Source: [Eubacterium] eligens ATCC 27750
Lineage (GTDB): Bacteria > Bacillota > Clostridia > Lachnospirales > Lachnospiraceae
Direction: 5' to 3'
Length of the DNA stretch: 64,000 nucleotides
NCBI RefSeq assembly: GCF_000146185.1
Contig: NC_012778.1
Span: forward strand, 1,743,001 to 1,807,000
The notes below the pieces were generated by a model. The model was not told the origin of the DNA and made no database searches. It worked only from the letters and a program-made list of their open reading frames with translations. Each line of letters starts with the position of its first letter. Position 1 is the stretch's first letter. Below, in pieces: positions 55,429 through 63,537 of the stretch. The position numbers and the translations under genes are program-made.

Positions 55429-56742
55429 TTATTCCCAGTAACCCAGTTCAACACCCTTCTGATATAAACCAAGCCCCTTAGCATAATATCCATATGCATT
55501 AAAATGTGTCCAGTCCGAACGAAGTTTCCCTGATATACATCCAAATGCAGCATACAATCTGTCAAGCGCAGATGCTTTAAGTCCACAATTACTCAGTCCG
55601 TATTCCAGCATATATACTCTTGTATTAAAGAAATGTTCACCAAATGCATCTCTTAAAGCTACTTCCCAGTCTGTATAATTCTTTCCTGTTCCGCCTTCAC
55701 TGTTATCCATATTTATAACACCTTCATCAGCTAAAGAACTGCCAGGATCATCCGTATCACCTACAATAATATAATCCTCACATCCTGTATAATCTATAAT
55801 CGACTGATATTGTGCTATCAGCTCATCATAATTATCCCAGCCGCCATTACTGCCCATTTCGATGATAAGAATATCATCCCTATGGTCCTGTGCTGCTTTA
55901 GGAACAACCCTGCTTCCCTGCGCTACATACATGCCATCTCTATGCTGTTCATTCTCTATATCGTACAGCTTTATTCCTACAACATAATCTTCCTGCTTTA
56001 AATTATCGTAATCTCCCGGTATAAGTTCATCGCCAAAATCCTGCAATATATCAAACCAGTCTTCTCCTTCTTCCTCTGCTGCTTCCCTCTCTGCTTCCTG
56101 CTTTGCTACGCGGTCTTCATAACGGTTCTCTATCTGGCATAAAATGCCATTTATATATACTGTATCCGGATAATCATTATATTCAATACCATAGCCACTG
56201 TAATCATACATATGAACCGGTTGTCCGTCATCACCAACTAATACAACATCTGTATACTCATATGGAGTAATATATACATTTCTGTCAGTATATAGTCCCA
56301 GTCCTCCGGCGCGTATTGAAATTTCATCAGACTTCTCACCTGATACTCCGAAATTATATGTCCTGATTCCTGTAAGACGTTCTATTGTATGCGGAGATGT
56401 ATAATAACTTATATCTACCCTGCCAACACCTGTAAGAATATATCCCTCATCAGTGCCCAGACCTTCTGTCATACTGTCTCCCCAGCATGCAATACCACGA
56501 TCACTTTTATAATCAGCTGTTGTATCCCTGCCATCTGAATCTAAAATACTGTCATCACCGGAAATACTATCTGAAACACTTACAATATCATGAGTTCTGT
56601 CGCCTTTTGGTATTTCAATTTCAACATAACTACTGTTATCATTCTTAACAATACTGTTACCATGTGCCAGAACAAAACTTGTAACAGTCCCCATTAAAGC
56701 TAATGCTACCGCCCCCACAATAGCAAATTTCTTTAATTTCAT
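55429..56742 (-). CDS. secreted SGNH/GDSL-type hydrolase with large insertion
   Basis: A 437-residue exported protein. Signal peptide/TM anchor ~5-27. SGNH blocks: CWGDSMTEGLG with catalytic Ser90, GVSGEKSDEI (block II Gly), EMGSNGGW (block III Asn) and DWTHFNAYGY with Asp410 and His413. Between blocks II and III lies a ~130-residue insertion (~160-290) with a beta-rich part and an Ala/Glu-rich charged stretch. Likely a carbohydrate or lipid esterase; substrate unknown. The start at 56742 was chosen because GGTGA lies six bases upstream; a GTG three codons earlier overlaps that site. Confidence 0.82.
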   Translation of the reverse strand: MKLKKFAIVGAVALALMGTVTSFVLAHGNSIVKNDNSSYVEIEIPKGDRTHDIVSVSDSISGDDSILDSDGRDTTADYKSDRGIACWGDSMTEGLGTDEGYILTGVGRVDISYYTSPHTIERLTGIRTYNFGVSGEKSDEISIRAGGLGLYTDRNVYITPYEYTDVVLVGDDGQPVHMYDYSGYGIEYNDYPDTVYINGILCQIENRYEDRVAKQEAEREAAEEEGEDWFDILQDFGDELIPGDYDNLKQEDYVVGIKLYDIENEQHRDGMYVAQGSRVVPKAAQDHRDDILIIEMGSNGGWDNYDELIAQYQSIIDYTGCEDYIIVGDTDDPGSSLADEGVINMDNSEGGTGKNYTDWEVALRDAFGEHFFNTRVYMLEYGLSNCGLKASALDRLYAAFGCISGKLRSDWTHFNAYGYYAKGLGLYQKGVELGYWE

Positions 56743-56857
56743 ACATATCACCTTTTTCTGCTGAATGTATCAGCAGTATTGTTATAACATTAATTTGTAC
56801 TTTCTTCAATATTTCACCAGACTTACTTAACATCAAAATAATAATGATATAAAAACG

Positions 56858-56981
56858 CAAAAAAATAAAGCGGGTGATGGGGTGCCAGGTGCCTGTGGCA
56901 CCTGCCTGGCACCGACCGGAGCGAAGCGTAGACCGAACCCGTGGGTTCGATTCACATCACCCTGAAATAGTTCACTTAGAC
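56858..56981. repeat. tRNA-derived repeat element bounded by a 24-bp direct repeat
   Basis: The 24 bases at 56858-56881 recur perfectly at 56981-57004, where they are the 3' end of tRNA-Gly plus its downstream A/T run. Between them are a GC-rich hairpin (GGTGCCAGG / CCTGGCACC, ~56881-56913) and, at 56941-56962, an inverted copy of the tRNA T-arm and acceptor end (21 of 22 positions). GGGTGATG at 56872 and CATCACCC at 56955-56962 could pair as an acceptor stem. No gene lies in 56743-57243 apart from the tRNA. Confidence 0.85.
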
Positions 56982-56991
56982 AAAAAAATAA

Positions 56992-57062
56992 AGCGGGTGA
57001 TGGGAATCGAACCCACGTATCTAGCTTGGAAGGCTAGTGTTCTACCATTGAACTACACCCGC
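56992..57062 (-). tRNA. tRNA-Gly (anticodon TCC)
   Basis: Minus-strand cloverleaf: acceptor stem GCGGGTG/CACCCGC, D-arm AGTTCAATGGTAGAAC, anticodon stem CTAGC/GCTAG with loop CTTCCAA (TCC anticodon, reading GGA), T-arm GTGGGTTCGATTCCCAT. CCA is not encoded. A T-run follows the 3' end. Confidence 0.96.
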
Positions 57063-57110
57063 ATAACCACTGATATCTCAGTGCTTTGTTAAGATATCAT
57101 AATTATATTA

Positions 57111-57178
57111 TAAAGTCAAGTATTTTATGCCAATATGTTCTTTGCAACATGTTTTATCAACATATATACTTGACTTTA
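57111..57178. repeat. inverted repeat upstream of the second MATE gene
   Basis: TAAAGTCAAGTAT (57111-57123) pairs with ATACTTGACTTTA (57166-57178), with inner ATATGTT/AACATAT. The right arm contains the -35 box of the downstream promoter, so it could be an operator or a tRNA-side terminator. Confidence 0.6.
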
Positions 57179-57198
57179 TCTGTTCTTAGGAATAAATT
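57170..57198 (+). promoter_or_regulatory. putative promoter of the second MATE gene
   Basis: TTGACT, 17-base spacer, TAAATT, about 45 bases before the ATG; GGAG lies eight bases before the start. Confidence 0.6.
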
Positions 57199-57243
57199 AT
57201 GTTAGTTGCATTTTAGTTTGTAAAATATTATGGAGTAATTTCA

Positions 57244-58593
57244 ATGACTAACAATTCAGACCACATTTTTTCTAATATAGATATAAGGAAACTTCTTATT
57301 CCTATCATGCTGGAAAATCTCTTAGCTTCACTTATGGGAACTGTTGATACTATGATGGTAAGTAATGTAGGTGCATCTGCTGTTTCAGCAGTATCGCTTG
57401 TTGATTCCATCAATATTCTTGTAATACAGGCCTTGTCAGCACTTGCTGCCGGAGGTGCAATCCTGTGTTCCCAGTACATAGGAAGCAGCAACCCTAAAGG
57501 TGCCAACCGCGCTGCAAGACAGGTATTTCTTGTCATGACAGTGCTGTCGGTTTTCATATCAGCAATATGTCTCGTTCTTCGTGTACCAATGCTTAAGTTC
57601 ATCTTTGGTTCTGTCGAAGCTGAGGTTATGGCTGATTCACAGGCATACTTTCTTTTTACACTGTTGTCATTTCCATTCATTGGCCTGTATGACGCTGGTG
57701 CGTCCATTATGAGAGCCCAGAAGGACAGCAAAAGCCCTATGACAATATCAATAATATCCAACTTCCTTAATATAGGTGGTAATGCAATTCTTATATTCGG
57801 ACTTGGAATGGGCGTTGCAGGGGCTGCAATATCAACACTTGTATCAAGAGTTTTCTGTGCAGTTGTTGTAATTATTAAATTAAGAAATCCATCTCAGACC
57901 ATATGCGTAAACAGATATTACGCAATCCGTCCCGACTGGGATTTAATTAAGAGAGTCTTATATATTGGTGTTCCTTCAGGCATTGAAAACAGCATGTTCC
58001 AGTTTGGAAAGCTGGCAATCCAGTCAACAGTTTCAACGCTTGGAACTGCTGCCATCGCTGCAAATGCTGTGACCAATATTCTTGAAAACCTTAACGGAGT
58101 TGCTGCACAGGGTGTAGGAATCGGACTTATGACTATAGTTGGCCAGTGCATTGGAGCCGGAAGAAAAGATGAAGCCATATATTATATAAAGAAGCTCAGT
58201 AAAATGGCTGAAGCTGCCATTATTATAAGCTGTCTTGTTGTATTTGCATTGTGCAGGCCGATTACCATACTCGGTGGAATGGAAGCAGAAAGTGCAAGAA
58301 TGTGTTTTGAGATGACTCTTTTCATAACAATAACCAAGCCAATATCATGGGTATTGTCATTCATTCCGGCGTACGGAATGCGTGCTGCCGGAGACGTGAA
58401 ATTTTCAATGATAACATCATGTGCAAGCATGTGGTTATGTCGTGTAAGCTTTACTATATTCTTATGCCGTGTATATGGCTTTGGTCCTATTGCTGTATGG
58501 ATTGGAATGTTTGCCGACTGGTCTGTGCGTGGTATCGTGTTCACTATACGTTTCCACTCCCGCAGATGGCTTAATCATCATATAATTGACTGA
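57244..58593 (+). CDS. MATE-family efflux transporter (second)
   Basis: 449 residues, 12 TM segments; starts SNIDIRKLLIPIMLENLLASLMGTVDTMMVSNVGASAVSAVSLVDSINILVIQALSALAAGGAILCSQYIGS, the MATE N-lobe pattern. It is clearly different in sequence from the other MATE protein at 54048-55403, so this is not a recent duplication. Single-gene unit with its own promoter and terminator; substrate unknown. Confidence 0.93.
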   Translation: MTNNSDHIFSNIDIRKLLIPIMLENLLASLMGTVDTMMVSNVGASAVSAVSLVDSINILVIQALSALAAGGAILCSQYIGSSNPKGANRAARQVFLVMTVLSVFISAICLVLRVPMLKFIFGSVEAEVMADSQAYFLFTLLSFPFIGLYDAGASIMRAQKDSKSPMTISIISNFLNIGGNAILIFGLGMGVAGAAISTLVSRVFCAVVVIIKLRNPSQTICVNRYYAIRPDWDLIKRVLYIGVPSGIENSMFQFGKLAIQSTVSTLGTAAIAANAVTNILENLNGVAAQGVGIGLMTIVGQCIGAGRKDEAIYYIKKLSKMAEAAIIISCLVVFALCRPITILGGMEAESARMCFEMTLFITITKPISWVLSFIPAYGMRAAGDVKFSMITSCASMWLCRVSFTIFLCRVYGFGPIAVWIGMFADWSVRGIVFTIRFHSRRWLNHHIID

Positions 58594-58616
58594 TCTTAAC
58601 GAATTGGATTAACAAT

Positions 58617-58658
58617 AAAAAACGCATGTCAGATTGAAAAAAATCGGACATGCGTTTT
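58617..58658 (+). terminator. terminator of the second MATE gene
   Basis: Stem AAAACGCATGTC / GACATGCGTTTT with a 16-base A-rich loop, followed by TATTATTTTG. It also lies downstream of the convergent pectate lyase gene. Confidence 0.85.
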
Positions 58659-58720
58659 ATTATTTTGTTATAAATTATAATATTGTATCGTAAACCATAT
58701 TATTACAATCAGCCATTATC

Positions 58721-60259
58721 CTAGAATCCCTTACAGTTACCCTTAAGAGTTGCTCCTGTAATATTAACTTTTCCATTAATATTAGTACAATCCTCAATAA
58801 TAGCCTTGCCAAATGTTACTTTATAACCAAGTGCAGATGGTTTTCCTGTAAGTGGCCAGTGATAATTATTACCCTTATTAGAATCTGAAATACAATTCTT
58901 CATTGTTACAACACCACTCTGGTTGTTTCTATCGAAACCATTAGCATAGTTTCCCTTAGCTGTACATCCAATAAGCTTATGGTTAAGAGGATCAAGGTGA
59001 GCTGCCTTTCCTGGTGTTTTATTATCTACTCCACCCATCTTAAATCCGTTACCATCACCATATATTCCATCACAGTATCCATTGTAGTTAGCCTGACAGT
59101 TTACAAGTGTTACTGCTCCATGAGCTGCATAACAATCCCAGCCATCATCACTATTGTATTCAGCTACACAGTTTTCAAAATAATTGCCTTCACCTGAATG
59201 AAGTTTTACTGCAAAACCATCAGCATTCTCACCCTTAGCATCTGCATTATGATGGGACTTGCAATTATAAAACTTGTTATTAGCTCCTCCGTTGCTTACC
59301 TGAAAACCTGCATCTTCATTATAACAGCATGTTACATACTTTAATGTATTATTAGAACCTGAAATAAAGATTCCATTATCAGAAGCATTCTTAACTGTAA
59401 TGTTAGAAAGTGTGCTTCCATTACCTGATAATGTAATTCCTCTTCCTGAACTTCCGCTTGTCTGTGAGAAATCTATTGTCGCATTATTCTTTCCTGCAAG
59501 ATTAACACCTGCTGGAAGTGAAACAGCTCCGGACTTAACTGTTCCATCAATAACTACTGTTTGTCCTGACTTAGCCTTCTTAAGTGCATCTGCTAAAGAC
59601 ATACCACCTGCCTTAACCACATAATCACCTGATACAGATGAACCTGTTGATGAACCTGAAGATGAGCTGCTTCCTGATGAAGAGCTGCCTGAACCTGATG
59701 AACTTCCTGATGAAGAACCAGATGATGAGCTGCCCTTAGAATCAACCTGTACTTTGTAAATGTTGATTCCGCTGTTCTCTGAATACAGATATATGTATCC
59801 CTTAGAACCTGAATATGAATATGTTCCTAAAGAAGCTGTCTTATTAGCTGCAATAGTTCCAAGCTTCTTTCCATTAGAATCAGCTACGATTAAATTACGG
59901 GTAGAGCTTCCACTGCTTCTTAACACTACCTTAATTGTATCAGAACCTGACACTGGTACTTTAACTGAACGGTATGATGTAGTGCCTGTACCAGAAAGAG
60001 CCAGACAATATGTATATGCTGTGCCATCTACTGTTACAGATTCCGCCTTAACCTTCATATTCTTACTGCTTGTTGCCATAAGACCAAGTCCGTCTACTGT
60101 AGTACTTGATTTAATAGTTCCTAACTTCTTAAAATTAGAATTCTTGAAATTCCATGAATTCTGTGTTGCCGCATTAGCTGACAACACCGGAGCTGCTGTA
60201 AAACATACTAATAATACCGCAACAACAGCTGCAAAAACCCTTCTTGCCTTCTTAATCAT
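58721..60259 (-). CDS. secreted pectate lyase, polysaccharide lyase family 9
   Basis: A 512-residue exported enzyme cleaving polygalacturonate by beta-elimination. Signal peptide 1-31; a beta-sandwich-like domain ~33-172; a Ser/Gly linker (176-209); a right-handed beta-helix (~212-512). Calcium and catalytic residues fit PL9 spacing: ADGF (Asp347), DDGWD (Asp371, 372, 375) and GNGFKMGG (Lys407), parallel to Asp209/233/234/237 and Lys273 of Pel9A. The start at 60259 follows GGAGG by six bases; an ATG six codons upstream overlaps that site. A hairpin lies in its leader. The enzyme implies pectin use by the host. Confidence 0.92.
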   Translation of the reverse strand: MIKKARRVFAAVVAVLLVCFTAAPVLSANAATQNSWNFKNSNFKKLGTIKSSTTVDGLGLMATSSKNMKVKAESVTVDGTAYTYCLALSGTGTTSYRSVKVPVSGSDTIKVVLRSSGSSTRNLIVADSNGKKLGTIAANKTASLGTYSYSGSKGYIYLYSENSGINIYKVQVDSKGSSSSGSSSGSSSGSGSSSSGSSSSSGSSTGSSVSGDYVVKAGGMSLADALKKAKSGQTVVIDGTVKSGAVSLPAGVNLAGKNNATIDFSQTSGSSGRGITLSGNGSTLSNITVKNASDNGIFISGSNNTLKYVTCCYNEDAGFQVSNGGANNKFYNCKSHHNADAKGENADGFAVKLHSGEGNYFENCVAEYNSDDGWDCYAAHGAVTLVNCQANYNGYCDGIYGDGNGFKMGGVDNKTPGKAAHLDPLNHKLIGCTAKGNYANGFDRNNQSGVVTMKNCISDSNKGNNYHWPLTGKPSALGYKVTFGKAIIEDCTNINGKVNITGATLKGNCKGF

Positions 60260-60295
60260 GATTAACCTCCCAAACATTATAGATTAAATAGCAAA

Positions 60296-60348
60296 AGAGG
60301 CGTTATTTTGCTGGCAGTGTCCGATATCATGCAAAATAAATCGCCTCT
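60296..60348 (-). promoter_or_regulatory. leader hairpin of the pectate lyase gene, possible attenuator
   Basis: On the minus strand, AGAGGCG/CGCCTCT (60342-60348 with 60296-60302) and ATTTTGC/GCAAAAT (60331-60337 with 60305-60311) form a long hairpin followed by TTTTG, about 37 bases before the start codon. It looks like an intrinsic terminator inside the leader, or an mRNA-stabilising stem. It does not match a riboswitch I know. Confidence 0.55.
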
Positions 60349-60548
60349 GATGCTAAAAATACCATAATAAGGATAAAAATGAAATGGCTTAAAATTACAA
60401 AGATTTACGCAAGTGTTTGTGCATTTTGTATAGTCAGTTCTGAAATATATCATTTTCTTGATACATTTTTACTTAAGAACTGATTTATTGTCACCTACCT
60501 TGATGTGAAAGAGGTTATCCTATGTATAATATTTGATTCCTTTAAGAG

Positions 60549-60676
60549 GATATGGTCAACATTTTTATGGACGTAAAAATGTGTTTTGTCACACTTTTAT
60601 GTACGAATTTTTGTGTTGCATTACATTTTTCCGCACTAACTTTTATATTATATCACATTTTTCTGCACGAACTTTT
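60549..60676 (-). repeat. 32-bp tandem repeat, four copies, reaching into the M15 peptidase gene
   Basis: On the plus strand ACATTTTT-like blocks start at 60559, 60591, 60623 and 60655, exactly 32 apart (copy 2 reads ACACTTTT). Read on the minus strand, each unit begins AAAAGTTCGTGCAGAAAAAT or a variant. The first unit (60645-60676) includes the last codons and stop of the peptidase gene, and the next three lie downstream and diverge progressively. The remaining 60349-60548 sequence is AT-rich with no gene seen. Confidence 0.88.
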
Positions 60677-61273
60677 CTCAATCCACTCATCTGGCATCTC
60701 AAAATGCTGGTAATCTTTTGCATGTTCCCAGTCGCCGCCCCACTCAAATCCATGTTCTGCAAATACCTTATAGCACAAATCGTCATGGTCGATTTTGTGT
60801 GGAAATTCAATGCTTCTGTCTGTATACTTTTCAGCATTGGCAGGCTCTACATTTCTTCTGCCATCAACATATTTCACATAAGGATTATAAAGCGTGTTAA
60901 TGTCAACCGCCAGCCCTAACGCATGCTTTGACAGCTTCGTTGAATAGGAAATGTATCTAAAATTAAACGCTGAAGAATTATTATCCCTCATCGACTTCTC
61001 GTCATCAGCATCATATTCATCAATAAGTCTGATTTTTTCAATCTCATAGCCAGCCTCGTAAAGCTGCTTAAATATATCAAGCACATCATCAGCAATCAGC
61101 CTGTTCACAACCAGCTCACCTATGTGCGTTTTCCCATCAAATCCGACATGCAAAACTTTAAGATACCGCAAATCTTCTCTTGGCACGGTGCAGTTGTCCT
61201 TAAATGATTTCCCCTGCATCTTTGCAAATATGTCGTCTGGAATTGGTGATATGGTAAATGGTTGGGTGTTCAT
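60653..61273 (-). CDS. M15-family metallopeptidase (D-alanyl-D-alanine carboxypeptidase / endopeptidase-like)
   Basis: 206 residues. The zinc-site motifs of the peptidase_M15_4 group are present: SKHALGLAVDINTLYNPY (His and Asp ligands) and WGGDWEHAKDYQHFEM (catalytic Asp/Glu and final His ligand). Such enzymes cut peptidoglycan stem peptides or cross-links. There is no signal peptide or TM segment, so export by an unrecognised route, or action during lysis, would be needed. The last residues (SSCRKM) and stop are encoded by the first unit of a 32-bp tandem repeat. Confidence 0.88.
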   Translation of the reverse strand: MNTQPFTISPIPDDIFAKMQGKSFKDNCTVPREDLRYLKVLHVGFDGKTHIGELVVNRLIADDVLDIFKQLYEAGYEIEKIRLIDEYDADDEKSMRDNNSSAFNFRYISYSTKLSKHALGLAVDINTLYNPYVKYVDGRRNVEPANAEKYTDRSIEFPHKIDHDDLCYKVFAEHGFEWGGDWEHAKDYQHFEMPDEWIEKSSCRKM

Positions 61274-61481
61274 TTGTGTGCTCCTTTTTCATATGGATAT
61301 ATTAATTTATGGTCTATATTATAGAAAATGTCAAGGTCATAAACTTTAAACATATTATTTTTGTTATTTTAAATCAATTCGTATTTTGCACATAATTTTT
61401 ATTACAATATTATTAATTTTACATATATACAATAAGTTGCATTATGTTTATATTATATAAAAATAAAAGGAGATTAAAAAA

Positions 61482-61850
61482 ATGAATAAAATTACTCGAG
61501 TCATTGATTTTCAAAAAATGTACAAATTAAAAACACCTGCATCAAGATATTCTGAATTGAGTGTGTCTATTTCAGAAAAAGGTATGCTTACTATAAGTTC
61601 ATCTCTTTTTAACAAGATGGAAAAATTTGATAACAAAGTTATAGCGGATTTTTATTTAACATCTGATATGAAAACTCTTGCTATAAAATCCTCTGCTAAT
61701 GCAAACTTTAAATTCCCTAAAAGCAGACGTCTTCAATGTAATGAATTATTGTACCTACTTGATAGAAATGGTTTTTCTACTCCAGTTAAATATATTGTTG
61801 ACTGGAATGATGCTAATAATTGTTTCACTGGTTCTCTTGCAACATTATAA
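61482..61850 (+). CDS. hypothetical protein, first gene of accessory trio
   Basis: 122 residues, not recognised. Beta-rich N-terminal half (SELSVSISEKGMLTISSSLFNKM, VIADFYLTSDMKTLAIKSS) and a mixed C-terminus ending in VKYIVDWNDANNCFTGSLATL. No membrane segments. AAAGGAG precedes the ATG. Base composition is AT-rich compared with the left part of the window, and the gene lies between a peptidase and an IS110 element, which suggests acquired DNA. Could be a small DNA- or RNA-binding beta protein; that is only a guess. Confidence 0.6.
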   Translation: MNKITRVIDFQKMYKLKTPASRYSELSVSISEKGMLTISSSLFNKMEKFDNKVIADFYLTSDMKTLAIKSSANANFKFPKSRRLQCNELLYLLDRNGFSTPVKYIVDWNDANNCFTGSLATL

Positions 61851-61875
61851 AGCACGACACTGGAGGCGCATGAAT

Positions 61876-62391
61876 ATGCTCATACAATTAAGCACTTGGG
61901 AAATTTCAAATATTTCGAATTTAATCAATAGTATTTATGAAACTTATGATTGTAATCTTGATAAATCATCCTGTTTAACTATCGGATGGATTTCATATTT
62001 AGAATGTAGAAATTTATATCCGTATAGTCTATTTTCAGACGACTTCATACAATATGTTTCTGAAAAAATATCGGCTTCTTTTTCAAATTTAAGAAAAGAT
62101 AGAAGTAACAGAATACGAATCACAAGTAAGTGCTCTCTTTATTCAACATTCAACGAAAATGGCGAAGAACTTATTAATTTCTTGCCTGGCAATAACGGTT
62201 GCTTTGAAAACTCAGTTTCACTATGGGATTACGCAGAGCGCTTGGGTAACTTAAAATACAAAATATTAAAATTAATGTACCATAAAGAATCTGATCTAGA
62301 AATAATCGAAACATTACATTTATGTCCTGATGATTATTTCGTTATAAAGGAACAACTAAAAGAGGATTTTCTCAACTACATAAACATTTAA
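61876..62391 (+). CDS. hypothetical protein with C-terminal HTH-like region
   Basis: About 171 residues, not recognised. The last ~45 residues (NLKYKILKLMYHKESDLEIIETLHLCPDDYFVIKEQLKEDF) resemble the sigma-region-4 type helix-turn-helix, so a regulatory role is possible. The start at 61876 has GGAGG nine bases upstream; an ATG two codons earlier is only three bases from it. The open frame extends much further upstream over the previous gene and is not used. Spacing to the flanking genes (25 and 15 bases) indicates one operon. Confidence 0.6.
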   Translation: MLIQLSTWEISNISNLINSIYETYDCNLDKSSCLTIGWISYLECRNLYPYSLFSDDFIQYVSEKISASFSNLRKDRSNRIRITSKCSLYSTFNENGEELINFLPGNNGCFENSVSLWDYAERLGNLKYKILKLMYHKESDLEIIETLHLCPDDYFVIKEQLKEDFLNYINI

Positions 62392-62406
62392 ATTGGGAGA
62401 TAACTT

Positions 62407-63054
62407 ATGAAAAAAACTTCAACAAATAATAATTCATTCTCAGAAAAACATCCTGTTGCTAATTTTGTATTAGGCTGTTTTATATTATTTTCTTTGCTTA
62501 TTGCTATTAGTTCATTATTATTTTTGTTTCTTTCTTTGATAGGAAAAGGATTAAATCAAGGGGCAATATTTTTAAAACATTTTGTCAGTACTACAGATAA
62601 AGTTATTATAGTAGCAATGATTACTGGTTCTGTTTCCATAATTGGTGTTGTAATTTCATCTATTATTGCTAAAATCATTGAGTATAGATACAATGTCAAA
62701 AAATATATGTATGATAAACGCGAACTTCCATATGAACAATTTATCAATATGATATACACAATAATGGAAGATACCAAAAAACCTAATTCTCTAAAAATGT
62801 CCGAATCTGAAATGTTAAAACAGGTATCAGAATTTTCCAAGGGACTTACTTTATGGGGATCTAATCGTGTAGTTAAAAAATGGCTAAAATACAGAAAAGC
62901 ATCTCAAACCCAGCCATCATCAGAAAATCTTATCTTATTAGAAGATATCATATACGAAATACGTAGAGATGTTGGTCAACGAAAAAGACTTAAAAAAGGT
63001 GATATGCTATCTTTCTTTATTAATGACATTGAAACTATTATTAACAGCAAATAA
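62407..63054 (+). CDS. hypothetical two-TM membrane protein with cytosolic domain
   Basis: 215 residues. TM segments at ~21-46 and ~66-90, then a ~125-residue charged helical cytosolic domain with KELTLWGSN-like and IIYEIRRDVGQRKRLKKGDMLSFFINDIE segments. Both ends appear cytosolic. GGGAG precedes the ATG. No family recognised. Third gene of the trio; followed by a terminator. Two-TM plus cytosolic domain proteins in such settings can be defence effectors or signalling proteins, but nothing here proves it. Confidence 0.6.
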   Translation: MKKTSTNNNSFSEKHPVANFVLGCFILFSLLIAISSLLFLFLSLIGKGLNQGAIFLKHFVSTTDKVIIVAMITGSVSIIGVVISSIIAKIIEYRYNVKKYMYDKRELPYEQFINMIYTIMEDTKKPNSLKMSESEMLKQVSEFSKGLTLWGSNRVVKKWLKYRKASQTQPSSENLILLEDIIYEIRRDVGQRKRLKKGDMLSFFINDIETIINSK

Positions 63055-63060
63055 TAAGGA

Positions 63061-63084
63061 GCAGTAACTTATTTTAGTTACTGC
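63061..63084 (+). terminator. terminator after the accessory trio
   Basis: Stem GCAGTAAC / GTTACTGC with an 8-base loop, followed by TTTCTTATTTT. Confidence 0.85.
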
Positions 63085-63239
63085 TTTCTTATTTTAATAT
63101 TCAAACTCTCTCCATATAATCAAGTGTTTTTTTCAATAAATTCAATACTTTTTGATACCTGTCATTGAATAGAATTACGGTTATGGAGTGATCTTTACCT
63201 CATACAGGGCAGATATATAGTAATAATGGGTACACCAAA

Positions 63240-63537
63240 TAAAGCGTCATCACTATCCGTTTTAAATGGCTTCGATGTATACCCATCCCTATATGGCAGC
63301 TCACCTCTCATGTCCAACAGGATCATCCTCCTTGCGGTGGGTCCTCACTTCCTTCGTTCTGCCTGTCCATAACCAGGGTGCCAGCTTAGCTACTATTCAG
63401 GGTCATGCCCTCTGGTTTAATTTCCTGCCGGCTACCAGCTCATTCTTTGTACTTTCATTACTGATCCAAACACTCCGATTACAGCACCTTTCGGCGGACG
63501 CTTACTGTAATCATTATGGTTGTTCTTTGTTACTCGG
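63240..63537 (-). other. non-coding 3' end of the IS110-family element, candidate guide (bridge) RNA region
   Basis: About 300 bases follow the transposase stop without a convincing gene, and the sequence is less AT-rich than the neighbouring accessory genes. IS110-group elements carry a non-coding end that encodes the bridge/seek RNA; in the IS1111 subgroup it lies downstream of the recombinase. That this stretch plays that role here is inference; the element's outer boundary is not defined. Nothing is seen in 63085-63239. Confidence 0.45.

Noticed and set aside
54048..58593. The two MATE genes as a recent tandem duplication
   Set aside because: The proteins differ strongly in sequence, lie on opposite strands and have different flanking signals.
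60296..60348. Cyclic di-GMP or other riboswitch in the pectate lyase leader
   Set aside because: The conserved bases of the GEMM classes and other common riboswitches are not present; only a simple nested hairpin is seen.
60549..60676. The 32-bp repeat as a CRISPR array
   Set aside because: Units are directly adjacent with no unique spacers, and no cas genes are present. The 62-bp array fails for the same reason.
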